A stretch of 64,000 bases of DNA from contig CANLEQ010000014.1 in NCBI GenBank assembly GCA_947489705.1, positions 1 to 64,000 of the forward strand, written 5' to 3'. Position numbers and translations under genes: made by a program. The DNA comes from an uncultured Paracoccaceae bacterium. GTDB lineage: Bacteria > Pseudomonadota > Alphaproteobacteria > Rhodobacterales > Rhodobacteraceae. This document shows positions 7,407-16,024 of the stretch, piece after piece. The notes under the pieces were generated by a model. That model did no database searches, was not told the DNA's origin, and saw only the letters and a program-made list of their open reading frames with translations. Position 1 is the stretch's first letter, and every line of letters begins with the position of its first letter.

Positions 7407-9530
7407 ATGACAAAAAAGAAAAATTCACCGGCGGGCCGCCGGAATGAAGGGGTGTGTCCAGGTCGCGGATTGCGCAATCTGCTTGCCACTGGCCTTCTTC
7501 TGATGCCCGTGGGCGCCGCGGCCCAGAACGAGATCCAGGTCGTCGACATGTCGGGCGAGGCGCCGGTCGATCTCGGCACGCTGGTCGTCACCGCCGCGGG
7601 CTTCGAGCAGAATGTCGCGGACGCGCCGGCCAGCATCTCGGTCGTGCCGGGCGAGGCGATCGAGGGCGAGCGCTTTACCGATCTCACCGATGCGCTTTCG
7701 GGCGTGCAGGGGGTCGTCTCCACCGGCATCGCCAACGAGGACGACATCTATATCCGCGGCCTTCCAGGCGATTATACTCTGATCCTCGTCGACGGCCGGC
7801 GGCAGGGTACGCGCGAAAGCCGCTCGAACGGCTCGTCGGGCTTCGAGCAGAGCTTCGTGCCGCCGCCCGCCGCCATCGACCGGATCGAGGTGGTGCGCGG
7901 CCCGATGTCGTCGCTCTACGGCTCGGATGCGATCGGCGGCGTGATCAACATCATCACAAGGCCCGTGGCCGAGGAATGGACGGGCGAGGTCTCGGCCGGG
8001 ATCGACATCCCCGAGGACGGCGATTTCGGCGACGAGCAGACCCTGTCCTTCTATGCCAGCGGGCCGGTCATGGGCGACCGGCTGGGCCTGCAGCTCTGGG
8101 GCCGGCGGCTCGACCGGGGCGGATCCTCCGTCGACGGCGCCGAATTCGAGGCCGACGAATACGACCTGACGGGGCGGCTCTCTTTCGTTCTCGCGCCCGG
8201 ACAGATCTTCCACGCCGAGGCCGGCACCACCAAGCTCGACAATACCGAACCCGATGCCCTGCGCCGGAGCGAGAATACCCGCGACCATTACGCCTTGGGC
8301 TATGACGGCACGCTCGGCGGCTGGGAGATCGACGCCGACCTGCAGCGCGAGATCGGCGAGCGCACGCGGTTCGGCCGCGAGGCGTCGGATCTCTCCTTCG
8401 CCGAGGATACTCGTTCGCCCGAGATCGAGAACACCGTCTTCGATCTTTCGGGCACGCGGCGGCTGTCGTTGGCGGGCGCGCATACGCTGACCCTCGGCTA
8501 CCAGCGGATCGAGGCGGATTTGGCCGATCAGAATCCCGGCGCCGAAAGCGACGAGGACCGGCTCTTCGCGATCGACCAGCAGGCGTTCTATGTCGAGGAC
8601 GAATGGCGCCTGTCGCCCGATTTCGCGCTGACGGGCGGGCTGAGGCTCAACCAGCACGACGAATACGACGACAACGTGACCCCCCGGCTCTATGCGGTGT
8701 GGAACGCGACGCCCGGCCTGACGGTGAAAGGCGGCGTCTCGACGGGCTTCAAGGCCCCGGGCATCCGCGAGATCGCGCCGGGATATCTTTATACCACCGG
8801 CGGGCGGGGCTGCACGCTCGACCCCGATGCGGCGCAGCCCTGCGGCGTCATCGTGGGCGATCCCGACCTCGAGGCCGAGACCTCGACCAATTACGAGCTC
8901 GGGCTGCTCTGGGGCAACGACACGCTGTCGCTCGGCGCCACCTGGTTCCACAACGAGATCGAGGACAAGATCGCCAATGCGCGCGTCTATGACGAGGACG
9001 GCGATTTCGCCGTCTATCCCGACGATCCCCGCTACGTGCTTTGGTATTTCTACAACGTGGGCGAGGCGCGGATCCGCGGCCTCGAACTGACCGCCGACTG
9101 GCGCCCGACCGACCGGCTGAGCGTCCGCGCGACCTATACCAGAACCGACAGCGAGCAGCTCAACGGCGATTACGCGGGGCTACCGCTGGCGCGCACGCCC
9201 GAACATCTGGCCAGCCTCAGGGCGGATTACGCGACCGGCATCGCCGGGCTCGATCTCTGGGGGGCCGCGACCTATCACGGCTCCGAGGTCAATGCCGGCC
9301 TGCGCATCGGCAGCGACGGCGGCGCGGTCACCAACGACGACGGCGACGTGGTGGCGCGCAAATACGGTGCCTACACGCTGGTCGATCTGGGCGCGACCTA
9401 CGCCGTCAACGACAGCGTCACCCTCAACGGGGCCGTCTACAACGTCTTCGACGAAGAGATCGACACTGCCGATTACGGCACGGTGCGCGCCGGCCGCAGC
9501 GTCTGGCTGGGCGCCACGGCCCGGTTCTGA
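7407..9530 (+). CDS. TonB-dependent siderophore receptor
   Basis: A 707-residue outer-membrane receptor for ferric siderophores, energised by TonB. A long signal peptide ends at GAAAQ near residue 40, followed by a TonB-box-like LGTLVVTAAG. The plug domain (about residues 55-165) carries DDIYIRGLPGDYTLILVDG and RIEVVRGPMSSLYGSDAIGG, the classic plug motifs. The rest is a beta-barrel rich in alternating aromatics and ends in WLGATARF with the C-terminal phenylalanine needed for outer-membrane insertion. Length fits FepA/IrgA/Vct-type receptors. The ABC transporter at 10.7-14.4 kb probably takes the ligand onward. Siderophore type not determinable. Confidence 0.92.
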   Translation: MTKKKNSPAGRRNEGVCPGRGLRNLLATGLLLMPVGAAAQNEIQVVDMSGEAPVDLGTLVVTAAGFEQNVADAPASISVVPGEAIEGERFTDLTDALSGVQGVVSTGIANEDDIYIRGLPGDYTLILVDGRRQGTRESRSNGSSGFEQSFVPPPAAIDRIEVVRGPMSSLYGSDAIGGVINIITRPVAEEWTGEVSAGIDIPEDGDFGDEQTLSFYASGPVMGDRLGLQLWGRRLDRGGSSVDGAEFEADEYDLTGRLSFVLAPGQIFHAEAGTTKLDNTEPDALRRSENTRDHYALGYDGTLGGWEIDADLQREIGERTRFGREASDLSFAEDTRSPEIENTVFDLSGTRRLSLAGAHTLTLGYQRIEADLADQNPGAESDEDRLFAIDQQAFYVEDEWRLSPDFALTGGLRLNQHDEYDDNVTPRLYAVWNATPGLTVKGGVSTGFKAPGIREIAPGYLYTTGGRGCTLDPDAAQPCGVIVGDPDLEAETSTNYELGLLWGNDTLSLGATWFHNEIEDKIANARVYDEDGDFAVYPDDPRYVLWYFYNVGEARIRGLELTADWRPTDRLSVRATYTRTDSEQLNGDYAGLPLARTPEHLASLRADYATGIAGLDLWGAATYHGSEVNAGLRIGSDGGAVTNDDGDVVARKYGAYTLVDLGATYAVNDSVTLNGAVYNVFDEEIDTADYGTVRAGRSVWLGATARF

Positions 9531-9546
9531 GGGTCGGCACGCTCCC

Positions 9547-9573
9547 GCCGCCCGGACCCGTCATCCGGGCGGC
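9547..9573. terminator. Hairpin between convergent receptor and doc genes
   Basis: GCCGCCCGGA (9547-9556) and TCCGGGCGGC (9564-9573) form a perfect 10-bp stem with a 7-nt loop, 16 bases after the receptor stop. It is followed by AAAA, so it has no U tract on the + strand. It may act as a bidirectional terminator between the receptor and the toxin gene. Confidence 0.5.
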
Positions 9574-9611
9574 AAAAGGCCCGGAGCCCCGTCCACCCTT
9601 GAAAATGCGCA

Positions 9612-9998
9612 TCAGATCGGCGTCATCCCGGCTGACAGCCATCGTGCAAAGTCGCCCTCGTCGATCTTTCCGGATGCGAGATCGGTCATCCTCGCGACGC
9701 CCTCGATCGTGTCGGGGCGAAACGAGCTGCCATTGAGCCGCAGGAAGGTGACGCTCGTCACGAAGGCCGTGCGCTTGTTTCCGTCCACGAAAGCGTGGGC
9801 CTTGGAGATGCCGAACGCATAGGCCGCCGCGATCTCGGCAAGGCGCGCCTCCGTGTAGGCCGCGAGGTTCGTCGCACGCGCGCATCCCATCTCCAGAAGA
9901 GCCATGTCGCGCATCCCGGGCGCGCCGCCATGGCGCGAAATCTGCCGGTCGTGGATGACGACGACGGCGGCGAGGGGCACCCAGACGGGCGTCGTCAC
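9612..9998 (-). CDS. doc: Doc-type Fic-fold toxin
   Basis: A 128-residue protein matching Doc toxins in length and motif. HAFVDGNKR at residues 68-76 is the Fic/Doc active-site loop (H-x-F-x-D-G-N-K-R). Doc enzymes phosphorylate and inactivate elongation factor Tu. The start codon is GTG at 9998, overlapping the antitoxin stop codon by GTGA, so translation is coupled. The early VVIHDRQISRHGGAPGMRD is also typical of Doc. It forms a type II toxin-antitoxin pair with the AbrB-fold gene upstream. Confidence 0.88.
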   Translation of the reverse strand: MTTPVWVPLAAVVVIHDRQISRHGGAPGMRDMALLEMGCARATNLAAYTEARLAEIAAAYAFGISKAHAFVDGNKRTAFVTSVTFLRLNGSSFRPDTIEGVARMTDLASGKIDEGDFARWLSAGMTPI

Positions 9999-10219
9999 GC
10001 CAGCGCTTGGAGCAGATCCCGGTTCTCGTCCATCACGATCTCGGCCGCGGCGAGCGCATCGGCCACGGACGGATCATGCGCCATGACCTTGAGGCTTCCG
10101 TCATCGCCGCGCACGACGAAAAGCGTATCACCGTCCTTCGCATCGAGGATGGTCAGCATTTCCGTTGTCAGCGTCATGACGGCGGAGTTTCCGACCTTCC
10201 GGATCCTGGTCTCGATCAT
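9995..10219 (-). CDS. AbrB/MazE-type antitoxin
   Basis: A 74-residue protein with an N-terminal swapped-hairpin AbrB domain: MIETRIRKVGNSAVMTLTTEML, then DGDTLFVV. The C-terminal tail (about residues 48-74) is acidic and probably wraps the toxin. AAGGAG lies 8 bases before the ATG at 10219; the longer frame upstream is spurious. The gene precedes and overlaps doc, as expected for an antitoxin that autoregulates its operon. Doc is classically paired with a Phd-fold antitoxin, but AbrB-fold partners also occur. Confidence 0.85.
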   Translation of the reverse strand: MIETRIRKVGNSAVMTLTTEMLTILDAKDGDTLFVVRGDDGSLKVMAHDPSVADALAAAEIVMDENRDLLQALA

Positions 10220-10319
10220 GGAGCGTCTCCTTCGTATATATCGAAGTATATACGGTCGACCCCTTTCACGCAAGATCGCCGGCATCCGGTCGGACGGGCC
10301 GCGGCCGAAAACCTTCGCG

Positions 10320-10613
10320 TCAAGCCTCGGGCACGATCCGCCAGTCGGGCGCGCCGAGATCCTCGCGGAAGGCGAAGCGGACGAGATGGGTCCAGACCAC
10401 CGATTGCCCGCTTTCGAGCCCGTGCCGGTCCGCGGCCTCGATCGCGATGGCAAGCGTCTCCTCCGTCGCGGCGAGCTCGGCGGTGCTGTGCGGAAAGATG
10501 CACGTTCCCCGATAATTGTCATGGCGGGTCTCGATCTTGTGGGCGAAATGCTTGCAGAGCTGCCGGAGGTATCGGCTCGCCTGCGGCGTTTTCACGATCG
10601 TCTCGGATTTCAT
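10320..10613 (-). CDS. DUF2218 family protein
   Basis: A 97-residue cytosolic protein resembling DUF2218 proteins (HFAHKIETRHDNYRGTCIF, then a C-terminal helix and HLVRFAFREDL). Family members often lie beside siderophore uptake or utilisation genes. Here it is divergent from the periplasmic binding protein at 10725, sharing a 111-bp promoter region. Biochemical role is unknown; the gene context suggests something in iron-siderophore handling. No membrane segment or signal peptide. Confidence 0.75.
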   Translation of the reverse strand: MKSETIVKTPQASRYLRQLCKHFAHKIETRHDNYRGTCIFPHSTAELAATEETLAIAIEAADRHGLESGQSVVWTHLVRFAFREDLGAPDWRIVPEA

Positions 10614-10724
10614 CGTCTCGCGTCTTTCCTTATGGTTTTAGTCAGATTAAGGGGGGAGGCATCGGAAGACAATCCAAGCAGTTCCGCGCGGCCCACGCGC
10701 ACCGGCCTTTCAAGGAGATATCCC

Positions 10725-11630
10725 ATGCTCAGAACCGTCAGCATCCTGGCCTTTGCCCTGGCCGCGCAGGCCGCCACCGCGCAGGAGGTCACGATCGAGA
10801 CGGCCCGCGGCGACGCCACGCTGCCTGCCGCGCCGCAGGAGGTCGTGGTCTTCGATCTCGCGGCGCTCGACACGCTGGGCGCGCTCGGGGTCGGGATGGC
10901 GGGCGTGCCCGATCTGGTGGGCTCCGACATCCTGAGCGACGCCGCGGGCGACGCGGAGATCGTCGGCACGGTCTTCGAGCCCGATTACGAGGCGGTGAAC
11001 GCGCTCGGGGCCGATCTCGCCGTGATCGGCGGACGCTCGGCCACGCAACTGGACGCGATGGCCCGCATCCTTCCCACGATCGACATGACCATCCCCGGCG
11101 AGGATCTGGTCGAGACCGGCCTCGCCCGGATCGACGCCTTCGGGACGCTCTTCGGCCGCGCGGACGAAGCCGCCCGGTTGCGCGCCACGATCGAGGACAA
11201 GATCGCCCGCGCGCAATCGGCGATCGAGGGGCAGGGCGACGGCCTCATCGTACTGACCAACGGGCCCAAGGTCTCGGCCTACGGCGCGGGCACGCGGTTC
11301 GGCTGGATCCACGACAACCTGGGTCTTCCCGAGGCGGTCGAGACGACGAGCGAGGGCCGCCACGGCCAGCCCGTCAGCTTCGAGTTCATCGCCAGCGCCG
11401 ATCCCGACTGGCTGATCGTGATCGACCGCGCGGCGGCCATCGGGGCCGAGGGCGCGCGGGCGCAGGCGACGCTCGACAATCCGCTCGTGGCCGGCACCAA
11501 AGCCTGGAAAGCGGGGCAGGTGGTCTATCTCGACGCCGCCGACGCCTATCTCAACGGCGGCGGCGCGCAATCGATGGAGCGGACGCTCGACACGCTGATC
11601 GACGCCTTCGCCGGCGGCTCCGAAAGCTGA
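10725..11630 (+). CDS. Siderophore ABC transporter substrate-binding protein
   Basis: A 301-residue periplasmic binding protein (cluster A-II fold, FatB/CeuE/YclQ-like). The ATG at 10725 follows a strong AAGGAG site. A signal peptide MLRTVSILAFALAAQAATAQ ends at the AxA cleavage site. The mature protein has the VVFDLAALDTLGALGVGMAG start, a long linking helix (ADEAARLRATIEDKIARAQ) and the C-terminal lobe with WLIVIDRAAAIG. It captures the ferric siderophore passed by the receptor and delivers it to the permeases encoded 4 bases downstream. First gene of a four-gene transport operon. Confidence 0.9.
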   Translation: MLRTVSILAFALAAQAATAQEVTIETARGDATLPAAPQEVVVFDLAALDTLGALGVGMAGVPDLVGSDILSDAAGDAEIVGTVFEPDYEAVNALGADLAVIGGRSATQLDAMARILPTIDMTIPGEDLVETGLARIDAFGTLFGRADEAARLRATIEDKIARAQSAIEGQGDGLIVLTNGPKVSAYGAGTRFGWIHDNLGLPEAVETTSEGRHGQPVSFEFIASADPDWLIVIDRAAAIGAEGARAQATLDNPLVAGTKAWKAGQVVYLDAADAYLNGGGAQSMERTLDTLIDAFAGGSES

Positions 11631-11634
11631 GGCG

Positions 11635-12594
11635 ATGCGACGCGCGGCTCTCGCAGGGCTCGGGATCGGCGCTGCGGCGCTGGTCGTCGGGGCAAGCTTG
11701 CTGACGGGCGTGATCGAGATCGGGCCGCGCGCCCTCCTGACCGACCCCGAGGCCCTGCGCGTCGTGGGCCTCAGCCGCCTGCCGCGCACGCTGGCGCTGG
11801 TGATCACCGGGGCGGCCATGGCGGTGGCGGGCATGATCATGCAGATGCTGGCCCGCAACCGCTTCATCGAGCCCACCACCGCCGGGACGGGCCAGAGCGC
11901 GGCCTTGGGCATCCTCGCCATGACGATGCTCTGGCCCACCGCGCCGCTCTGGGCCACGATGGGGATGGCGAGCCTCGCGGCCATTCTGGGCAGCGCGGGG
12001 TTCCTCCTGCTGATCCGCGGTCTGCCGCCCAGCCAGCCGCTGATGGTGCCGCTCGCGGGGCTGATCTATGGCGGCATCATAGGCGCCGTGGTGACCTTCC
12101 TCGGCTACCGGTTCGACCTGCTGCAATATGTCGAGGTCTGGACCAGCGGGGATTTCTCGGGCGTTCTGCGCGGCCGGTACGAGCTTTTGTGGCTCGCGGG
12201 TATCCTGACGGTCGCGGCCTATCTGGTGGCCGACCGCTTCACCATCGTGGGGCTCGGGCGCGAGGCCAGCGTCAGCCTCGGGCTCGACTATCTCCGGGTC
12301 GCGACGCTGGGCCTGCTGGTCGTGTCGATCGTCACCGCGGTCGTCGTGGTGACCGTGGGCATGATCCCCTTCGTAGGCCTCGTCGTGCCCAACGTGGTGA
12401 GCCGGCTCAGGGGCGACGATCTGCGCTCCAGCCTGCCCTTCGTGGCGCTTGCGGGGGCCGGGCTCGTCACGATCTGCGACGTGATCGGCCGGATCGTGCG
12501 CTTCCCCTACGAGGTGCCGGTCTCGACCATCTTCGGCGTGGTGGGGGCGGTCGTGTTCCTGTGGCTCCTCCATGCCCGCCCGGCCCGCACCTGA
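11635..12594 (+). CDS. FecCD-family siderophore permease 1
   Basis: A 319-residue inner-membrane permease of the FecCD/BtuC family with about nine or ten hydrophobic segments. Family motifs include LSRLPRTLALVITGAAMAVAG near the start, and GLGREASVSLGLDYLRVATLG and GMIPFVGLVVPNVVSRL in the C-terminal half (the ATPase-coupling region). Its stop overlaps the next start codon as ATGA. It works as a heterodimer with permease 2. Confidence 0.9.
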   Translation: MRRAALAGLGIGAAALVVGASLLTGVIEIGPRALLTDPEALRVVGLSRLPRTLALVITGAAMAVAGMIMQMLARNRFIEPTTAGTGQSAALGILAMTMLWPTAPLWATMGMASLAAILGSAGFLLLIRGLPPSQPLMVPLAGLIYGGIIGAVVTFLGYRFDLLQYVEVWTSGDFSGVLRGRYELLWLAGILTVAAYLVADRFTIVGLGREASVSLGLDYLRVATLGLLVVSIVTAVVVVTVGMIPFVGLVVPNVVSRLRGDDLRSSLPFVALAGAGLVTICDVIGRIVRFPYEVPVSTIFGVVGAVVFLWLLHARPART

Positions 12595-13610
12595 TGACGG
12601 ACCATCCGATCCCCGGGCGGCTCCGCCCCGGCGCCGCATTCGCGTGGCGCGGCGCGGCGCGGGCCCTCGCGGCGCGCCGCGTGCTGCTGGCCGCGCTGGC
12701 GCTCGGGGGTCTGTCTCTCCTGTTCCTGACGCTGAATGCGCGCGGCAACTGGGGCTTCGTGCTGTCCTATCGCGGGGTGAAGCTCGCCGCGCTGCTGCTG
12801 GTGGGGGCCGCGGTCGCGCTGGCGACGATCACCTTCCAGACCATCTCGGGCAACCGGATCCTCACGCCCTCGGTCATGGGGATCGACGCGCTGTTCGTGC
12901 TGTTCCAGACGGGCACCGTCTTCGGCCTCGGCGCGGCGGGATTCGCCGCGATCGGCCCCTGGGCGCGGTTCGGCCTCGAACTGGCGCTGCTGATGGGGGC
13001 GGCGATGCTGCTCTTCGGCACGATCATGGCCCGCGGGCGGCAGGATCTCCACCGCATGATCCTGACAGGCATCATCCTGGGCGTCCTCTTTCGCAGCCTC
13101 ACGGGGTTCCTGCAGCGGATGATCGACCCGTCGGATTTCGCGGTGGTCCAGTCGGCCGCCTTCGCGCGGTTCTCGGCCGTCGAGACGGATCTCTTGGCGC
13201 TCTCGGCGGGGCTCTCGGTGCTGGTGGCGGCGGCGCTCTGGCGGATGCGCCACGCGCTCGACGTGGTGGCCCTGGGCCGCGAGGCCGCGATCAGCCTCGG
13301 GCTGCCCTACCGCCGGGTGGTGCTGGCGGCGCTCTGCCTGGTGGCGGCGCTCGTCGCGATTTCCACGGCGCTGGTGGGGCCGGTCACGTTCTTCGGGCTG
13401 TTGGTCTCGGCGCTGGCGCACGGGCTCGTCCGCGATCACCGGCACGCGACGCTCCTGCCGATGGCGGCGCTGGTGGCGGGCATCGTGCTGGTGGGGGGAC
13501 AGATGGTGCTCGACCACGTCTTCCAGGCCGCCGCGACCCTCAGCGTCGTCGTCGAATTCGCGGGCGGCCTCGCCTTCCTGTTCCTTGTCCTGAGAGAGTC
13601 GCGCCGATGA
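12594..13610 (+). CDS. FecCD-family siderophore permease 2
   Basis: A 338-residue permease starting at the ATG at 12594, which overlaps the previous stop (ATGA); the longer open frame upstream is antisense noise. Hydrophobic segments run from about residue 30. Motifs parallel those of permease 1: TITFQTISGNRILTPSVMG near the start and ALGREAAISLGLPYRRVVL near the ATPase-contact loop. A charged N-terminal tail of ~30 residues precedes the first segment. Its stop overlaps the ATPase start. Two distinct permease genes are usual for FatCD/YclNO systems. Confidence 0.9.
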   Translation: MTDHPIPGRLRPGAAFAWRGAARALAARRVLLAALALGGLSLLFLTLNARGNWGFVLSYRGVKLAALLLVGAAVALATITFQTISGNRILTPSVMGIDALFVLFQTGTVFGLGAAGFAAIGPWARFGLELALLMGAAMLLFGTIMARGRQDLHRMILTGIILGVLFRSLTGFLQRMIDPSDFAVVQSAAFARFSAVETDLLALSAGLSVLVAAALWRMRHALDVVALGREAAISLGLPYRRVVLAALCLVAALVAISTALVGPVTFFGLLVSALAHGLVRDHRHATLLPMAALVAGIVLVGGQMVLDHVFQAAATLSVVVEFAGGLAFLFLVLRESRR

Positions 13611-14365
13611 TCGAGATCGAGAATGTGAGCCACGCGATCGGGTCCGCCGCGATCCTGCATGACCTGTCGCTGACGATCCCGAAAGGCGGCGTCACCGCGC
13701 TCATCGGGCCCAACGGGGCGGGCAAGTCCACGCTCCTGTCGCTCATGGCCCGGCTCGAGCCGGTGCAGACCGGCCGGATCCGCGTCGACGGGCTCGACGT
13801 GACCCGAACGCCCACCGGCGAGCTTGCCCGCCACCTCGCGATCCAGCGGCAGGACACGATCATCGCCACACGCCTCACCGTGCGGCAGCTGGTGGGCTTC
13901 GGCCGCTATCCGCATCACCGCGGCCGCGCGGGCCCCGAGGATCGCGCCCGCGTCGAAGAAGCGATCGCCGCCCTGCGCCTCGAAGGGTTCGCCGACCGGT
14001 TCCTCGACACCCTCTCGGGCGGCCAGCGGCAGCGCGCGCTCATCGCGATGAGCGTGGCGCAGCAGACCGACTACCTGCTGCTCGACGAGCCGCTCAACAA
14101 TCTCGACATGGCCCATGCCCGCGGCCTGATGGAGCTTCTGCGCGATCTCGCGGACCGCTCGGGCCGCACCATCGTCGTCGTGCTGCACGAGGTGAACTAC
14201 GCCGCCGCCCATGCCGACCGGATCGTGGCGATGAAGGATGGCCGCATCGCCGCGCACGGTACGCCCGAGGCGCTGCTGACGGCCGAGACGATCGGCGTCC
14301 TCTTCGGCGCGCCGGTCTCGGTCGGCACCCATGCCGGGCGTCCCGTCGTGCATCATTTCGGCTGA
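13607..14365 (+). CDS. Siderophore ABC transporter ATP-binding protein
   Basis: A 252-residue ABC ATPase. Walker A is GPNGAGKST at residues 34-42, the signature is LSGGQRQR near 137, and Walker B is YLLLDEP near 158 with an H-loop HEVNYAAAHADRIV. The Q-loop reads AIQRQDT. Its ATG overlaps the permease 2 stop by four bases (ATGA), so the whole operon is translationally coupled. It powers import of the ferric siderophore. Length and order (binding protein, permease, permease, ATPase) fit FatBCDE/YclNOPQ systems. Confidence 0.93.
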   Translation: MIEIENVSHAIGSAAILHDLSLTIPKGGVTALIGPNGAGKSTLLSLMARLEPVQTGRIRVDGLDVTRTPTGELARHLAIQRQDTIIATRLTVRQLVGFGRYPHHRGRAGPEDRARVEEAIAALRLEGFADRFLDTLSGGQRQRALIAMSVAQQTDYLLLDEPLNNLDMAHARGLMELLRDLADRSGRTIVVVLHEVNYAAAHADRIVAMKDGRIAAHGTPEALLTAETIGVLFGAPVSVGTHAGRPVVHHFG

Positions 14366-14469
14366 CATACGGGTCCATTTGCCGGGGAGGCGGCGCCTTG
14401 TGGCACTCATTCGCTGACGGGGTGCGGTCGCGCCTTGTCCTGCGCGGGGATCGGCGGCACATCTGCGCC

Positions 14470-15114
14470 ATGCAAGATCCCGCCCCCGCTAGGCCCGCGC
14501 GCGCCACCTCTCCGTTTCTCTGGATCGCCGGGATCTGCGCCGCGGTGGAGCTGGTCTTCTGGGTGCTGGACCTCCTGCCGGGCGGGGCGGTGTCGCGATA
14601 CTGGATCATCGAGCAGCTGGGCTTCTGGCCCGGACGGCTCGGCCAATGGCGGGGCGGCGACATCCGGCCCGTCACGATGTTCGCCACCTATTGGGTGGTG
14701 CATGCGGGGTTCCTGCACTTCCTGGGCAACATGGCGATCCTCGCCTGGCTGGAGCGGCGGATCTCGCGCCAGTTCCGGGCCGGCGCCGTGTGGGAGATCT
14801 GGGCGGCCTCTGTCCTGGGCGGGGCCGTCGCCTACAGCGTCCTGCTCCCGAGCCTCGCGCCGATGGTCGGCGCCTCGGGCGGGGTGTTCGGTCTGGTGGG
14901 GGCCGTGGTGGTGCTCAGCCACCGCGACGCCATCGCCCGCGGCGTGCGCTTCGCGGCCATTCGCACGGCGCTTCTATGTGTGGGGCTGGCCGCGCTCTCG
15001 ACGGCCGATTACCTGCTGCGCGACGCGATCCTGGCATGGCAGGCGCATCTGGGCGGGTTTCTGGGCGGCGCGCTCATGGCCGCGCTGTGCAAGACGCAAG
15101 GCAGGATGCGTTGA
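14470..15114 (+). CDS. Rhomboid family intramembrane serine protease
   Basis: A 214-residue membrane protein with about six hydrophobic segments. It has the rhomboid features: HAGFLHFLGNMAILAWLE (the helix-2 H-x-x-x-N type motif), GASGGVFGLVGAVVVLSHRD with the catalytic GxSG serine, and HLGGFLGGALMA with the catalytic histidine. It cuts membrane proteins within the bilayer. I chose the ATG at 14470. A TTG at 14398 in the same frame has a strong GGGGAGG 8 bases upstream and would add 24 residues that look poorly conserved, so the true start is uncertain. No operon partner. Confidence 0.87.
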   Translation: MQDPAPARPARATSPFLWIAGICAAVELVFWVLDLLPGGAVSRYWIIEQLGFWPGRLGQWRGGDIRPVTMFATYWVVHAGFLHFLGNMAILAWLERRISRQFRAGAVWEIWAASVLGGAVAYSVLLPSLAPMVGASGGVFGLVGAVVVLSHRDAIARGVRFAAIRTALLCVGLAALSTADYLLRDAILAWQAHLGGFLGGALMAALCKTQGRMR

Positions 15115-15134
15115 TCCGCGGCGAGAAGGGGGGA

Positions 15135-15347
15135 TCAGTGGGTGATAGGGTCGGACGTGTTCGGATGCGCCGCCACGGGCCGGGTCTCGCCGAAGCTCTG
15201 GGCGGCGAAGGCGAAGACGAGCATGACCGAGGTGCCCACACCGGACAGGATCAGCAGCGAAAGGATCCATCCCGCGCCGAACCACAATGCGAAACCGCCC
15301 GCACCGTAGGCAAAGACGGCGGCGATGACGACGAATGCCAGTGCCAT
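15135..15347 (-). CDS. Small two-helix membrane protein
   Basis: A 70-residue protein with two hydrophobic stretches (about residues 3-30 and 34-50) and a short polar tail with PVAAHPNTSDPITH. The ATG at 15347 is chosen because GGGAGG lies 5 bases upstream; a longer frame to 15392 has no such site. No family recognised. It ends 20 bases from the convergent rhomboid gene. Confidence 0.55.
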   Translation of the reverse strand: MALAFVVIAAVFAYGAGGFALWFGAGWILSLLILSGVGTSVMLVFAFAAQSFGETRPVAAHPNTSDPITH

Positions 15348-15532
15348 GATATCCTCCCTCGTGTTCAACCTTCCTCCGAGAATGGCCCTCAAAATGTAAC
15401 CAAAGTCTTAATATCGTATAGGTTGTATAAATACTTCGCGACAACTTTAGGCAAATGACATCCGGGTGTCCTGATTCCGTCTTGAGCCGGACCTGTGGCG
15501 ATGCTTTCGTTAACGCCGAAGGGAGAGTTCCC

Positions 15533-16024
15533 ATGTCGTGGATTTCTTGGCGCGCACGCCTTTGGCGACAGATCCCCGGCGCGGGTCTCGTCGCCCTTGC
15601 CCTGATCCTGGGGCTTTCGCCGGCCGCGATGGCCGGCACCGCGTCATTGGTGCCGCAGAACGCCGTGGTCATCCGCGACGATCACGGCGGCAAGGTCGTG
15701 ACGCGGATCCGCGAGATCGGCGCCCTGCGCCGGTCGGGACGGGACGTGCGCATCGTGGGGTCGGTCTGCTACTCCACCTGCACGATGCTGATCGGGCTCG
15801 AGACCGCCTGCGTCTCGCCCGAGACCGAGTTCGGGTTTCACGGGCCGTCGCAAGGGGGCCGCAAGCTCGATCGCGCGGCGTTCGAGCGCGCCTCATCGAT
15901 CATCGCGGCCCATTATCCGCCCGTCATCCGGGCCTGGTACCTGCAGACGGCCCGCTACGAGATCGACGGCATCCACCGCGTGAGCGGCGCCGACCTCATC
16001 GCGCTCGGCATGCGCCGCTGCTAG
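15533..16024 (+). CDS. Secreted COG3904-like protein (ClpP-fold relative)
   Basis: A 163-residue protein with a signal peptide (about residues 1-35, ending SPAAMAG). The mature part resembles predicted periplasmic ClpP/crotonase-fold proteins. The GSVCYSTCTMLIGLETACVS segment corresponds to the nucleophile region, and FGFHGPSQGG follows. In ClpP-like enzymes a serine sits in a GxSxx context; here the place reads CYSTCT, so activity is uncertain. GAAGGGAGAG lies upstream of the ATG at 15533. Its stop shares CTAG with the convergent HAF-repeat gene. Role unknown; probably periplasmic. Confidence 0.65.
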   Translation: MSWISWRARLWRQIPGAGLVALALILGLSPAAMAGTASLVPQNAVVIRDDHGGKVVTRIREIGALRRSGRDVRIVGSVCYSTCTMLIGLETACVSPETEFGFHGPSQGGRKLDRAAFERASSIIAAHYPPVIRAWYLQTARYEIDGIHRVSGADLIALGMRRC

